The translations under genes were made by a program, and so were the position numbers. From NCBI GenBank assembly GCA_050304135.1, contig JBNLDC010000025.1, positions 124,001-188,000 on the forward strand: DNA of 64,000 bases. The letters run 5' to 3'. The DNA is from JAFGNB01 sp050304135 (lineage in GTDB: Bacteria; Fibrobacterota; Chitinivibrionia; Chitinivibrionales; Chitinispirillaceae). Shown piece by piece: positions 15,249 through 25,105 of this stretch. Under the pieces are notes generated by a model. That model searched no databases and was not told where the DNA came from. It saw nothing but the letters and a program-made list of their open reading frames with translations. Every line of letters starts with the position of its first letter. The stretch's first letter is position 1.

Positions 15249-17939
15249 TCAGTGTGCTTCGTTCCAGTTGTGTCCGATACCGGCGTCAACTTTCAGAGAA
15301 ACCGACAGCGAGTAGGCGTTTTCCATGGTTGCAACAACCCAGTCGCGGAGCGTTTCGGCAGATGCCAGTGGAGACTCGAACACCAGTTCGTCGTGTACCT
15401 GGAGGATCATTTTTGCCCCGGGGAAGCGTTCCCCCATTGCTCTTTCGATATTGATCATCGCTATTTTTATGATGTCGGCGGCGGTTCCCTGTACCGGTGT
15501 GTTGATAGCGGTGCGTTCAGCAGCTTCCCGGATATTTCTATTCGCACTGGCGATATCCGGGAGAAAACGTCGTCTGCCGAGCAGTGTTTCGGTGTACCCG
15601 TGACTGCGCGCCGCTTCGATGGTTGTTTCCATATACCGTTTGATCGTGGGGAATTGCAGGAAATACGTTTCGATAAACGTGCGGGCTTCATTGAACGAGA
15701 TTCCCAACTGACGGGCTAGATTGATCGGGCCCATACCGTACATCAGTCCGAAGTTGATGGTCTTTGCTGCCCGCCGCATTTCAGGAGTAACGAGTTCAGG
15801 AAATATTCCGTAGATCGCCGATGCTGTCTGGGTGTGGATATCCCGGTCTTCATTAAATGCCTGTTTAAGCAGCGGATCGTCGGAAAGGTGGGCGAGAATA
15901 CGCAGCTCGATCTGGGAATAATCGGCACTGATGAGGAGCATGTCATCAGCAGGGATGAACGCATCGCGGATCCGTCGGCCATCGTCGCTGCGGATCGGGA
16001 TATTCTGGAGATTGGGATCAGTACTTGATAAACGGCCTGTTGCGGCGATGGTCTGGTTGAACGTGGTGTGTACTCTTCCCGTTGCGGGAGCGATCTGGGC
16101 CGGCAGTGCATCGATATACGTTGACAGGAGCTTCTGCAGTTCCCGGTGATCGAGAATCTTTCGTGCGATGGGGTGGGCACCGGCAAGTTTTTCGAGTACT
16201 TCGACACCGGTCGCATATGCTCCTGTTTTTGTTTTCTTTGGCGCGGGGAGTCCTAAGCGGTCAAAAAGCACTTCACCGATCTGTTTGGGTGAGTTGATGT
16301 TGAACTCTTCTCCTGCCATGGCAAAAAGTTCCGCAGCGATTGCAGCGAGACGTGTACCGTATTCTCCGGAGAGCCGCAGGAGAAACGGAATGTCAATGCG
16401 CGCACCGTACTCTTCCATCCGGGCAAGTACCGGAATCAACGGCAGCTCGATCGATTCGAAAAGCTGATACATATTTTTCTCGAACAGTTGTGAACGCAGT
16501 TTCTTTTCGAGGGGGAGCAGTGATCGGGCATGAGTAGAGAGCAGTTGTGCGACTTCTTCAACAGGAACATCTGCTGGTTGGCGTTTCTGTTTGCCGGAGC
16601 CAAGAAGTGATTCAATCGGGGCTGTCGTCTGCATCAGCCATTCATCAATGAGGGTAGCGCTGTTGTAATTTCGTTTTCCCGGGTCGAGCAGGTAGGCGGC
16701 GATCATGCAGTCAAACGCGGAGGATCGTATCGTAACATCGAATCGGAGAGCGTGATGCAGCTCTTTTTTGTAATTATAACAGATCAATTTAACAGCCGGA
16801 TTCCCCCCTGTTTTTCTGAGAAATCCGGTAAACGATTGGGCCGGAATGCCTGTACTCTCCTCTGTGTGCCCAAGAGGTATATAGTAGCTGACCTCGGCAC
16901 TCAGTGCAACAGCGACACCGATTGGCGGTTCATGAATACCTGCTGCACCGGAAGAAAATGAGAACAGAGAAAAATTTCCCTGTGCGATAATTTTTTGTGC
17001 GAGTTCTTCCAGTGCTTCTTCAGAGGAAATGGTGGTGCTTGTTATTTCTTTGGAAGGTTCGGCGTGCTGTTGCAACAACGGACTGCGCAGCAGTGACCGG
17101 CACTCCATCTCCCGAAGGAGCGCATTGCACTCAGTGGTGTTGATCGGCTTGCGGATGAGTTCTTCAAGAGTAAACGCCGGTGGGGTGTCCGTCTTGAGGG
17201 TAACAAGCTTTTTGCTGAGGATGAGCTGATCGCGGAAAGTATCAACTTTGGCAATCAGCTTCGGGTTTTTAAGTACGGTGGTATCCTCAAGCAAGACTTC
17301 GACATTCGGTACCAGCCCAAGAATTTTAGCTGCGGTTTTGGGTCCTATGCCCGGGACACCGGGAATGTTGTCGGAGGAGTCGCCAACGAGGGAAAGGTAG
17401 TCCACAATCTGCTCAGGTCCAACACCCATTTTGCCTTTAACCTGATCTGCCCCGAACGGTGCGAGGGTACCGCTGCCTTCCGGCATGAGCATTGAAACGT
17501 ATGGACCGATAAGCTGCATGAGGTCCTTATCCCTCGTTACCAGAAATACCTCGAATCCGTTATCAACGGCCTGCAGGGTAGTGGACGCGATCAGATCGTC
17601 GGCTTCAAGCCCCTGTTGAATAATGGTGGGGATGTTACAACTGTCAATAAAACGGCGTATGATTGGTATCTGACTTTGCAGCTCTTCGGGCATCTCCTCG
17701 CGGTTAGCTTTGTAGGGTTCATACATCAGGTGGCGGAAGGTAGGTTTCGGACTGTCCATAACAACCGCAACGTAGGGGCAGTCAAACGCTTCAAGCAGGC
17801 GCAGCAGGTAGCTGGCAAACCCGAATATGGCCCCGGTCGGCTGGCCGGAGGCATTGGAGAGCGGGTTCTTCATAAGTGCGAAATAGGCACGGTAGATAAG
17901 TGCATACCCATCGATAAGATAAAGCTGTTTTTTATGCAT
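15249..17939 (-). CDS. polA: DNA polymerase I (proofreading domain degenerate)
   Basis: This 896-residue protein is a family A DNA polymerase used in repair and Okazaki-fragment maturation. Residues 1-290 are the 5'-nuclease domain with VTRDKDLMQL and VGDSSDNIPGVPGIGPKTAA. Residues about 490-896 are the polymerase, with motif A ADYSQIELRILAH near 675, motif B RRAAKTINFGLMYG and motif C LQVHDELVFE near 845. The middle domain keeps the fold but has lost the exonuclease residues: the usual DxE of ExoI is FSSG here, the ExoII aspartate is Glu in YNYKKEL, and the ExoIII Y-x3-D is missing. So it probably lacks 3'-5' proofreading, as in Taq and Bacillus enzymes. Confidence 0.97.
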   Translation of the reverse strand: MHKKQLYLIDGYALIYRAYFALMKNPLSNASGQPTGAIFGFASYLLRLLEAFDCPYVAVVMDSPKPTFRHLMYEPYKANREEMPEELQSQIPIIRRFIDSCNIPTIIQQGLEADDLIASTTLQAVDNGFEVFLVTRDKDLMQLIGPYVSMLMPEGSGTLAPFGADQVKGKMGVGPEQIVDYLSLVGDSSDNIPGVPGIGPKTAAKILGLVPNVEVLLEDTTVLKNPKLIAKVDTFRDQLILSKKLVTLKTDTPPAFTLEELIRKPINTTECNALLREMECRSLLRSPLLQQHAEPSKEITSTTISSEEALEELAQKIIAQGNFSLFSFSSGAAGIHEPPIGVAVALSAEVSYYIPLGHTEESTGIPAQSFTGFLRKTGGNPAVKLICYNYKKELHHALRFDVTIRSSAFDCMIAAYLLDPGKRNYNSATLIDEWLMQTTAPIESLLGSGKQKRQPADVPVEEVAQLLSTHARSLLPLEKKLRSQLFEKNMYQLFESIELPLIPVLARMEEYGARIDIPFLLRLSGEYGTRLAAIAAELFAMAGEEFNINSPKQIGEVLFDRLGLPAPKKTKTGAYATGVEVLEKLAGAHPIARKILDHRELQKLLSTYIDALPAQIAPATGRVHTTFNQTIAATGRLSSTDPNLQNIPIRSDDGRRIRDAFIPADDMLLISADYSQIELRILAHLSDDPLLKQAFNEDRDIHTQTASAIYGIFPELVTPEMRRAAKTINFGLMYGMGPINLARQLGISFNEARTFIETYFLQFPTIKRYMETTIEAARSHGYTETLLGRRRFLPDIASANRNIREAAERTAINTPVQGTAADIIKIAMINIERAMGERFPGAKMILQVHDELVFESPLASAETLRDWVVATMENAYSLSVSLKVDAGIGHNWNEAH

Positions 17940-18203
17940 GTAATAATCCGTATTCTGAATGGATGAGCTGTATTGTGATTTTCAAACCGGTATTTTATTC
18001 AGTTGCAGCCAAGTTGAGGTACTGGTACCGGTTCTTTTGAAAATACGTTACCGGTGCGGGGCTATGCACCGCCGATGTACCGTGCTGCGAAGGAACGTTC
18101 TGACGGTGGTACGCCATTTCCACTCTATTAGAGTACAGAGCCACTAAAAAGGCAGCATTATATATTTTTTTATAAAACCGTAACCCGGAACGGATTGTTT
18201 TTC

Positions 18204-19124
18204 ATGACACTGCAGATAGTCCTGGCCATCGCTGAAATTTTCGGGTTGTTCATGATCGGTGCCGCTGCATGCAGACTGGGCTATATCACCGATTCGGAGA
18301 TTACCCGCTGGTCGCGCCTGGTGATGGATTTTCTGATGCCGCCCCTGATGTTTGTTTCTATTGTCAATGGTTTTGATGTGGAGCGGCTGAATGAACTCTG
18401 GCTGCTCCCGGCGGTGGGGTTCGGCATGGTCGTGTTTTTTGCTCTTGCCGGATTGGTGCTGCGCAAGGGGCTGCGCAGCAAGGATCTGGATATGCGGCGC
18501 ACTTTTCTGCACCTTTGTACCGTGAACAACTCCACCTTTCTGCCGACGGTTATCCTGAGAAATCTCTGGGGTGATGCAATGCTCTCGAATCTGTTTCTGC
18601 TCTATCTCGGCACAGCAATGGGTGTTTGGACCTTCGGCGTCGGCATGCTCGGGGGATCGTCGTTGAAACATACGCTGCGGAATATTCTGACTCCTACGCT
18701 GATTGCTATTTTCTGTGCTCTTATTGTTTCGGTTACCGGCACAAGAGCATTTATTCCCGGTGTGGTGATGAGTATTCTCAGCCGCGTTGGTTCCATTGCG
18801 GTTCCGCTCATGCTGGTTCTCACCGGTGCGTCTCTGGCGCATAAGGGAATACTGAAACTGCACTGGCAGAATCTCTATGTTGCGGTGGTCAGAATCATCC
18901 TGCTGCCGCTGCTCACGATACCACTACTGATGCTGCTGCATCTTCCCGATGATATTTTTTCGGTTGCCGTGATTGTGGCGCTGATGCCGTCGGCGGTTTC
19001 GTCGGTGATCATGACGCGCAGGTTCGGCGGTAACTCTGATTACGCGGCGACAACCGCACTTATAACTACTGTCTGCTGCATGGCTACTGCACCGCTCGGG
19101 GTGTGGCTGGTATTTGGCAGATGA
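18204..19124 (+). CDS. AEC-family permease (auxin efflux carrier-like)
   Basis: This 306-residue protein has about ten hydrophobic segments and the pattern of the AEC superfamily: MTLQIVLAIAEIFGLFMIGAAA, FLMPPLMFVSIV, and the C-terminal FSVAVIVALMPSAVSSVIM with NSDYAATTALITTVCCM. Family members export or import small organic acids such as malate. The substrate cannot be told from sequence. ATG 18204 is preferred to a TTG three codons upstream, although the Shine-Dalgarno is weak. The Nudix gene begins 25 bases after the stop and is probably co-transcribed. Confidence 0.88.
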   Translation: MTLQIVLAIAEIFGLFMIGAAACRLGYITDSEITRWSRLVMDFLMPPLMFVSIVNGFDVERLNELWLLPAVGFGMVVFFALAGLVLRKGLRSKDLDMRRTFLHLCTVNNSTFLPTVILRNLWGDAMLSNLFLLYLGTAMGVWTFGVGMLGGSSLKHTLRNILTPTLIAIFCALIVSVTGTRAFIPGVVMSILSRVGSIAVPLMLVLTGASLAHKGILKLHWQNLYVAVVRIILLPLLTIPLLMLLHLPDDIFSVAVIVALMPSAVSSVIMTRRFGGNSDYAATTALITTVCCMATAPLGVWLVFGR

Positions 19125-19149
19125 TCTGATTGCTTATTGGAGGAATCCC

Positions 19150-19680
19150 GTGATTGATATCACCCGGTTTGTTTTTTGCCCGCGTTGTGGACTTACAGAC
19201 ATTGAACAGTACACGGCGAAAGGTATGCGTTGTACAGAGTGCGGTTATATCTTTTTTCACAATACCGCAGCGGCGGTAGGCGGCATTATCGAGATGGAAG
19301 ACGGGGTTGTACTCACCGTAAGGGGGCACGAGCCTCAGAAGGGCCTGTATGAGCTTCCCGGTGGATTTGTGGATTACGGCGAAACGCTTGAGGAGGCTCT
19401 GACAAGAGAAATCCGCGAAGAGCTGGGAGTGGAGGTGACCGAACTTCGGTATCTCTGCTCATTTCCGAATACCTATGTATTCAAAAGGGTGACCTATCAT
19501 ACAACGGATGCTTATTTTGTCTGCCGATGCAGTGCATCCCAGGGGGCTTTCACGCTGAGCGAAGAAATAGAACGCTGCGAGGTGGTTTCGACGGCTACTC
19601 TTCCGTATGACCGGCTGGCATTCGAATCGGTAGGGAATTGTCTGCGTGAGTATTCCCGGCGGTTATCGTCAGGTGCGTAG
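19150..19680 (+). CDS. Nudix hydrolase with N-terminal zinc ribbon
   Basis: This 176-residue protein starts at GTG 19150, fixed by the strong ttggagg at 19138-19144. It begins with a zinc ribbon (CPRCG, then CTECGYIFFHN) and continues with a Nudix domain whose box reads GGFVDYGETLEEALTREIREELGVE in two overlapping parts. The REIREELG core with its metal-binding glutamates is intact. Zinc-ribbon Nudix proteins act on nucleoside diphosphate derivatives such as NADH or ADP-ribose, but the substrate is open here. The gene ends overlapping the convergent glycosyltransferase by 12 bases. Confidence 0.93.
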   Translation: MIDITRFVFCPRCGLTDIEQYTAKGMRCTECGYIFFHNTAAAVGGIIEMEDGVVLTVRGHEPQKGLYELPGGFVDYGETLEEALTREIREELGVEVTELRYLCSFPNTYVFKRVTYHTTDAYFVCRCSASQGAFTLSEEIERCEVVSTATLPYDRLAFESVGNCLREYSRRLSSGA

Positions 19681-20763
19681 ATAAGCGGCCAGTTTACGGG
19701 CCATATGATCCCAGTCGAATTCAAGGGCACGTTTGCGCGCGGCTTTCTCCATTGCGGAACGTTCGGTATGTCCGGTCAGCAGGCGGACTGCTTTTTCGTG
19801 GAAGTCATCCGCGTTGTCGGGGGTATACAGCACTCCGGTTTTACCATCGTCAACGGAATCACGCAGTCCGGGAACATTGCTTGAGAGCGAAACCGTTCCG
19901 CAGAGATTCGCCTCTATATTGTTGATCCCCCATCCCTCTTTCGCCGAAGGGTTGACAAAAAGCGATGCCCGACTGAGCAGATCCCTTTTCGCCTCTTCGC
20001 TGATCCTTCCCAGAAACCGGACATGTTCTGCAACACCACACTTTGTGGCGATATGCTGCAGTGCCGGGAGATACTCGCCGGTTCCACCAATCTCCAGTGT
20101 ACATCCCGGAACGGCAGAGCGGAGACGCGGGAGAATTCTTATGATGAACTGTGCGTTCTTGTATTTCATCAGACGGCCCATGAACGCGATCACCGGCGGG
20201 TCGGCCTTGGGACTGGTCGGGTAATAATAGGAACAGTCGATTCCCGGCTCAACTATACCGATGCGACTCCGTGGAACGGGGAACTGTTCGATTTCCCGGC
20301 TGGTACTTTCCGAAATGGCGATAAACCGCTCTTTCCGGTAGAACCGCGGTACCAGTTTCTCCATGCAGAAAACATACAGGGCTGCGGGAAACAGTGCCTC
20401 CCGGAATATCTCTTTGCCGAAGAAGTGCATGACAAGATGGAGACGGTTGCATTTGAGGTACAACGGGGTGAGAAAGGGGATCTTATTAAGATCCTCGATG
20501 ATCAGATCGTAGTTGCGGTGTTCCCTGAGGAGCCAGGGAATGATTTCGTAATTGAAAAGCCATTTTCCCCCGTGGCGGATTACTTTAATCCCGTCAATTG
20601 TCTCACAATGTGGCGCTCCCGGAAAGGTGTGTGAGAGAACCGATATGTCGAATTCCGTACCTGCAAGTCGCCGAAAGAGTTCATGGTAGTATATCTCGGC
20701 GCCGCCTGCTTCAGGATTTTTGATATCACGCCAGTTGATGAGAAGAATTTTTTTCATATTCAT
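19669..20763 (-). CDS. GT4-family glycosyltransferase
   Basis: This 364-residue protein has a GT-B fold of the GT4 type. The N-terminal half shows ILLINWRDIKNPEAGGAEIYYHEL, a variant common in bacterial mannosyl- or glucosyl-transferases. The C-terminal donor-binding half shows PPVIAFMGRLMKYKNAQFII, HVRFLGRISEEAKRDLLSRA and the E-x7-E signature SAKEGWGINNIEANLCGTV. It lies beside the GT41-like gene on the same strand, 152 bases apart, so both could act on cell-surface glycans or glycoproteins. Acceptor unknown. Confidence 0.92.
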   Translation of the reverse strand: MNMKKILLINWRDIKNPEAGGAEIYYHELFRRLAGTEFDISVLSHTFPGAPHCETIDGIKVIRHGGKWLFNYEIIPWLLREHRNYDLIIEDLNKIPFLTPLYLKCNRLHLVMHFFGKEIFREALFPAALYVFCMEKLVPRFYRKERFIAISESTSREIEQFPVPRSRIGIVEPGIDCSYYYPTSPKADPPVIAFMGRLMKYKNAQFIIRILPRLRSAVPGCTLEIGGTGEYLPALQHIATKCGVAEHVRFLGRISEEAKRDLLSRASLFVNPSAKEGWGINNIEANLCGTVSLSSNVPGLRDSVDDGKTGVLYTPDNADDFHEKAVRLLTGHTERSAMEKAARKRALEFDWDHMARKLAAYLRT

Positions 20764-20915
20764 TTACAGCTATTTCGTTGCGGGATGCGGACAATTGTCG
20801 CGCAGTAGCTGATCACCATTCCCACGGTTGAAAAACGTTACTGCAGATACAACGCTGCTTGATCAGGAGGTGCCCCAGTCCTGTCATGTCGGGACGAGGC
20901 TAAATATACCTCATT

Positions 20916-22883
20916 TTAACGGGATGCACTACACCGGGTGTTCCAGAGTTCCCTGAGCTGTTCCTCGAATGAGATAGTATACGCCGCACCATCGCAGAGC
21001 GGTGAGCTGAGAACCTGGTCGCGGAGGAGGGAACGGAGGTTCCTGAGGGAGGGAAGATCCCTTGAAAGGCGAGACGAGGTTGCAGAGTATTCCGCCCGCG
21101 ATGCTGCAGTCCATTCTGCAAGTCCGGCAGCGGCAAGTACACTTGCCACCATCCGACCGGCCGGTCTGTCGCCATACAGCGTTAGGATCGGTACCCCCAT
21201 AATAAGCGATTCGCAGCAGGTGGTATGGCCACTCCAGGGAATGGTATCAAGCGAGATATCTATATTGTTATAGACGGCAAGATGGCCTTCCTGCGGGATG
21301 GTGGTACGGAAAGTGACGCGTGAGAGGTCAATCCCGTTTCGGGTAAACCAGTGTGAGAGTCGCCGGACAACTGAAGGGGTGAGTGTGGTGCGGCAAAGCA
21401 GCAGACGTGAATCCGGAACTGCTCTGAGAAGTTCACTCCAGAGGTTGATCACCGACTCATTCAACCGGGCGGTGGTATGGAGAGAACCAAATGTGAGGTA
21501 TCCGTTACTCAAGGCCGGCAGGTGGGCAACCGGCGGGAGGTTTTCCGGCGGCTGCCAGCAGCAGAAACTGGGATCCATACGGAGCGGCAGTTCACTGGTG
21601 CCGGTTTCTTCAGATAGTGGATCAACCAGTGTGTCTGATATCCGGTAATCGATGGTGGCGAGCCCCCTTGGACCGGGATACCCGATGCCGCCAATCTGGA
21701 CTGGAGCAGCCCTCATGGCAAGTGCGCCGAGGCGGTTGCCGCAAAGGTGTCCTGCGGTTTCGATGAGAATGTCGATGCCATGACTGCGAATCTGTTCCGC
21801 AAGCGCGCGGTCGTCGAGTTTTTCAACGGGAAACCAGTTTTCGGTGTATTTCCGGAATCGATCGGTTTTCCAGTCGGACCGGATAGTCTGCGAATAACAG
21901 TAAAGCTCAAATCGCTCCCGATCATGATATCGGAGAACCGGTTCAAGAAATGATGCTGCCGGGTGGTTGCAGAAGTCGGGCGAGAGGTAGCCGATTTTCA
22001 GTTTCCGATTCGACTCATGAGTGTTCACCGGAATTATCATCGATGAAATTTCCTGAAAATTGTTGCCCCACTGCTGATGTGCTTCCTCAACTACAGACCG
22101 TGTATGAGACGTGGTGTAGTTCATGGATACCAGCATGTTGTCATACGCGAGCGAACATTCCGGATCGATGGCGAGTGCCTTTCGCAGCACCACTTCGGAC
22201 TCTTCGGTTTCGCCGAGCAGTTGCAGTGTTTCGCCGAGGTCAACCAGCGGAGCGGTGCTTTCCGGCCGGTACCTTACCGCGTTCCGGAAGCAACTCACCG
22301 CTTCGTCAAGATGGTTCCATTCGCGCAGGATGGTTCCAAGATTGTAATGGGCGTCGGGGTGATCCTGTTGCAGCTGCAGTGTTCGGAGATAGAATGCTTT
22401 CGCTTCGTCGAGATCTTTCTGCTTTGCTGCGCAATTGCCCAGTCCACAGAGAATCTCCGGGTTGTCGGGAGCTGCAGTCAAAGCCTTCTCAAGCACCTGC
22501 CGGGCGACGTCTGGCTGGTCTGCCTTGAGATGGCAGTTGGCAAGCTGCAGAGGAAGTGCGGGAAGATCCGGTCGAAGCTGTGCAGCTGCCTTAAGTGGTT
22601 CAATCGCATCCGTATGCCGATGCAGTTCCCGCAATGCTGCGGCGAGATTGCAGAGTGCGGCAAAAAAATTGGTACGCAGTTCCGACGCACGCCTGAAGTA
22701 TTGTTCCGCCTCTTCGAAACGATTGCAGTACCGTGCTTCGTTGCCTGCTGCAAAGAGGAGATCCGGATTTTCCGGGGCATACTTGAGCGCCATGCGCAGG
22801 TCGGATAGTGCTGCGGCGTGGTCATCTGCCTGCGCATGTTCCCGTGCCTGCTGCAGAAGCTGCTGAAGTTGTTGTGGTGTCAT
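20916..22883 (-). CDS. TPR protein with GT41 (O-GlcNAc transferase/SPINDLY-like) domain
   Basis: In this 655-residue protein the first 280 residues are TPR repeats (for example DLLFAAGNEARYCNRFEEAE, ILCGLGNCAAKQKDLDEAK, YNLGTILREWNHLDEAVS). The rest is a GT41 catalytic region with KIGYLSPDFCNHPAASFLEP, ETAGHLCGNRLGALAMRAAP, IGYPGPRGLATIDYRISD and the donor-side stretch SLDTIPWSGHTTCCESLIM followed by GVPILTLYGDRPAGR. In eukaryotes and a few bacteria this family O-glycosylates protein Ser/Thr. Substrates here are unknown, but the TPR half probably selects them. No signal peptide is seen, so it acts in the cytoplasm. Confidence 0.93.
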   Translation of the reverse strand: MTPQQLQQLLQQAREHAQADDHAAALSDLRMALKYAPENPDLLFAAGNEARYCNRFEEAEQYFRRASELRTNFFAALCNLAAALRELHRHTDAIEPLKAAAQLRPDLPALPLQLANCHLKADQPDVARQVLEKALTAAPDNPEILCGLGNCAAKQKDLDEAKAFYLRTLQLQQDHPDAHYNLGTILREWNHLDEAVSCFRNAVRYRPESTAPLVDLGETLQLLGETEESEVVLRKALAIDPECSLAYDNMLVSMNYTTSHTRSVVEEAHQQWGNNFQEISSMIIPVNTHESNRKLKIGYLSPDFCNHPAASFLEPVLRYHDRERFELYCYSQTIRSDWKTDRFRKYTENWFPVEKLDDRALAEQIRSHGIDILIETAGHLCGNRLGALAMRAAPVQIGGIGYPGPRGLATIDYRISDTLVDPLSEETGTSELPLRMDPSFCCWQPPENLPPVAHLPALSNGYLTFGSLHTTARLNESVINLWSELLRAVPDSRLLLCRTTLTPSVVRRLSHWFTRNGIDLSRVTFRTTIPQEGHLAVYNNIDISLDTIPWSGHTTCCESLIMGVPILTLYGDRPAGRMVASVLAAAGLAEWTAASRAEYSATSSRLSRDLPSLRNLRSLLRDQVLSSPLCDGAAYTISFEEQLRELWNTRCSASR

Positions 22884-22936
22884 CGGTTACATTGTACGGT
22901 GGGAGAGGGTTGGGGGTCAACTGTTCGTAGATGATT

Positions 22937-23030
22937 GAGGAGGGGCGGGTTTGAAACCCGCCTGTACATATCATCATTCTGATGATCGTCCGTTGTAAAT
23001 TTCTCCGCCCGCTTCTTTGTAGGCAGACCG
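22937..23030. repeat. Dispersed palindromic repeat, copy 1
   Basis: The 19-nt palindrome GGCGGGTTTGAAACCCGCC lies at 22944-22962 inside a longer unit that continues with a TCCGTTGTAAATTT-TCCGCC stretch near 22987-23010. A second copy with the same order of blocks lies at 30684-30767. This copy sits in the 246-bp gap between the two minus-strand genes. It can form a stable stem in either strand. Confidence 0.8.
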
Positions 23031-23129
23031 GTTCCTCTCCCGTAAAAGCTTTGAATTGACATCAGTTAACACATTGCCCCTTTCGGAGGTGACACGATAA
23101 AAGCAGTATTCATCCCTTCGGGGTGCAGG

Positions 23130-24998
23130 TTAATTTTGCAGCCTCAGTAGAGTCTGCTCCCGTGTACCGGATATCAGGTCAGTTGCGCGTGCGACAAAGA
23201 CCTCCCTGGGTAATCGGCGACAATCAAGCATGACCGGTCCGGGCCCTTTGAGACTATGCAGAAGGTGGCGTTTACCCTTCAGGTCGAAAATTTCGAAAAT
23301 GAAAGTACCTTTACTGATGATATTGATTCCGAGACGATTACCGGCAAACGGTGTTATTGAAAGCATACTGCCGGGAGCATTGGAATATGTCCGGTGTGAG
23401 GTGCTGTGGTGTGTCGTTGCTTTCTGCGGGGCAGGATGTGCGGCAATGAGTTCCAGGAGTGCCTGGTATTTCGGAGCGGTAGCAGGATCCTGATCGACAT
23501 TTTCGAGCACGCACCACGCGCCATAGGGTCCGGGGGAACAGAGCGAGGAAAACTGGGCGAAAAGTGTGCCGCCCAGAGTGTCCCACATCTCAAAGTAGGT
23601 GAGATACAGCTCTTTCATCCGCGGGCTGCGATTTGCGGCGGTAAACAGGTCGGTGGCAGCCTGGTTTGTGTTCCATGCGGTAAGGTGTTGTCCGCCCTCA
23701 TAAGCGATAAGTCTGAGGTCGGTGCCGTAATCGGTGTTGTATTTTTTACAGAGATCAGCATGAGCCTTAATTTGGGTACGTACATCACCGCGGATATCGT
23801 CCAGGCATGAATCGAGAAGCTGGTCGACCGTCAAGGCGGCAATTTCATTCATACGCCCGGCATCATTGTATTTGCCACCGAAGTAGGGGGCAATTGCTAT
23901 CGCATCGGTATAGTTATACACTGAATCGGTTTCAAGTTTGCACTCGGTAACGTAGGTGTTCATCTGGCTGGCGATCACGCGCACAAAACGGTCGGTATTG
24001 CCGAACACCTCTTCCCATATTTTGAAAATCTCTTTTGACCGTCTGCCTGAATAGCGCCATCCCGCTTCCCAGGGGTGGGTACCGGTGGGATCGAGCCCCT
24101 GAGCGCTCCCTACCGAATCACAATAATGCGTCTGCTCGAAAATGCTGTTCCATACTTCATTGGAATATTCCACGTAGGTTGTAAGGCGCGGATCGAGATG
24201 GTCGCGCACCATGGTGGCGAACCGCCGGATATAGTTATCATCTGCCATGTGCGGCATGCAGAACCAGGGTTCCGACAGGGTGCGGTTGCAGTAGTCGATC
24301 ATGTGTTCAAGCGCTACACCGCCTGGCGCTGCCTGGGTCTGGGCGTCGGGCTGTGTGCGCTCGCTCCAGTGCCGGATCGGGCTGTCGTTGGTCGCCCCCC
24401 AATCCATGAATCGGATAACGGGAAAGGGTACCCAGCGTTTCAGAAACTCCGGATCCCAGGGTTCCGACCCATACGATGCTTCGTTGGCGGCGCTGACAAC
24501 CCGGATGTTCCGGACATAGTTCTGGGGGGCTGTTGCGGTTATCTGTAAAAACGGTGCTGCCGAAGGTTTGGGTTTGAAGCGAATCTTCCCGGGAGAGACA
24601 ACTGTGTAACTTTCTGCATTTGACAACGTAACGGTTCCTTCTCCGTCATACAGAACATAATAGGTGGTGTCGGGATGCATGGAAGTCCAGTTGTCGGATG
24701 TCGAACCAAAAAGCGGGCAGTCGGCGGTCTGATCCGCATCAAGGCTGGTGATCCAGCCCAGTGAGTCGACGGCAAGAGGCCAGCCGTTTCCCCACTGAAC
24801 GCCCGGACGTTGCGGGCACCAGGTACGGGACTGCTTCATATAATCTTTCCAGACGGGTTCCGTTCCCCAGTCGCATATTCCGCTGAAATTGGTGCCAAGG
24901 TAGAATTGATCGGGAACGGATGCCGGCCGGGCTATCCTGTATACGGTCACCATGAACAGCAGTGCTGCAACGCAGGTACTCTGAAAGTATTTGCACAT
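23130..24998 (-). CDS. Secreted glycoside-hydrolase-like protein (clan GH-A type) with C-terminal sorting-like domain
   Basis: This 622-residue protein has a signal peptide (residues 1 to about 26). The central part resembles TIM-barrel proteins of the cellulase superfamily: FPVIRFMDWGATNDS, TYVEYSNEVWNSIFEQ, a likely acid/base Glu in EYSNEVWN, and LRLIAYEGGQHL with a second candidate catalytic Glu. These NE-type motifs are usual in clan GH-A. The last 85 residues are a beta-sandwich tail with FEIFDLKGKRHLL and PREVFVARATD, like Por/FlgD-type export domains. Family and substrate are not assigned, though the neighbouring GH30 suggests plant or microbial polysaccharides. The start is set by aaaggaaag. 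Confidence 0.85.
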   Translation of the reverse strand: MCKYFQSTCVAALLFMVTVYRIARPASVPDQFYLGTNFSGICDWGTEPVWKDYMKQSRTWCPQRPGVQWGNGWPLAVDSLGWITSLDADQTADCPLFGSTSDNWTSMHPDTTYYVLYDGEGTVTLSNAESYTVVSPGKIRFKPKPSAAPFLQITATAPQNYVRNIRVVSAANEASYGSEPWDPEFLKRWVPFPVIRFMDWGATNDSPIRHWSERTQPDAQTQAAPGGVALEHMIDYCNRTLSEPWFCMPHMADDNYIRRFATMVRDHLDPRLTTYVEYSNEVWNSIFEQTHYCDSVGSAQGLDPTGTHPWEAGWRYSGRRSKEIFKIWEEVFGNTDRFVRVIASQMNTYVTECKLETDSVYNYTDAIAIAPYFGGKYNDAGRMNEIAALTVDQLLDSCLDDIRGDVRTQIKAHADLCKKYNTDYGTDLRLIAYEGGQHLTAWNTNQAATDLFTAANRSPRMKELYLTYFEMWDTLGGTLFAQFSSLCSPGPYGAWCVLENVDQDPATAPKYQALLELIAAHPAPQKATTHHSTSHRTYSNAPGSMLSITPFAGNRLGINIISKGTFIFEIFDLKGKRHLLHSLKGPGPVMLDCRRLPREVFVARATDLISGTREQTLLRLQN

Positions 24999-25105
24999 AC
25001 TCTTTCCTTTTGAACGAAGGGGTGTTTTTATTTGTTTCTAGTAAGAATTGGTTGTTTTACATACACTTTCTTATAGAGACGTAAATGTCAATGCAGAGCA
25101 GATAC

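Noticed and set aside
18144..18863. A 239-codon open frame on the minus strand
   Set aside because: It is antisense to the AEC permease; the composition (Gln/His/Arg-rich) is an artefact of the other frame.
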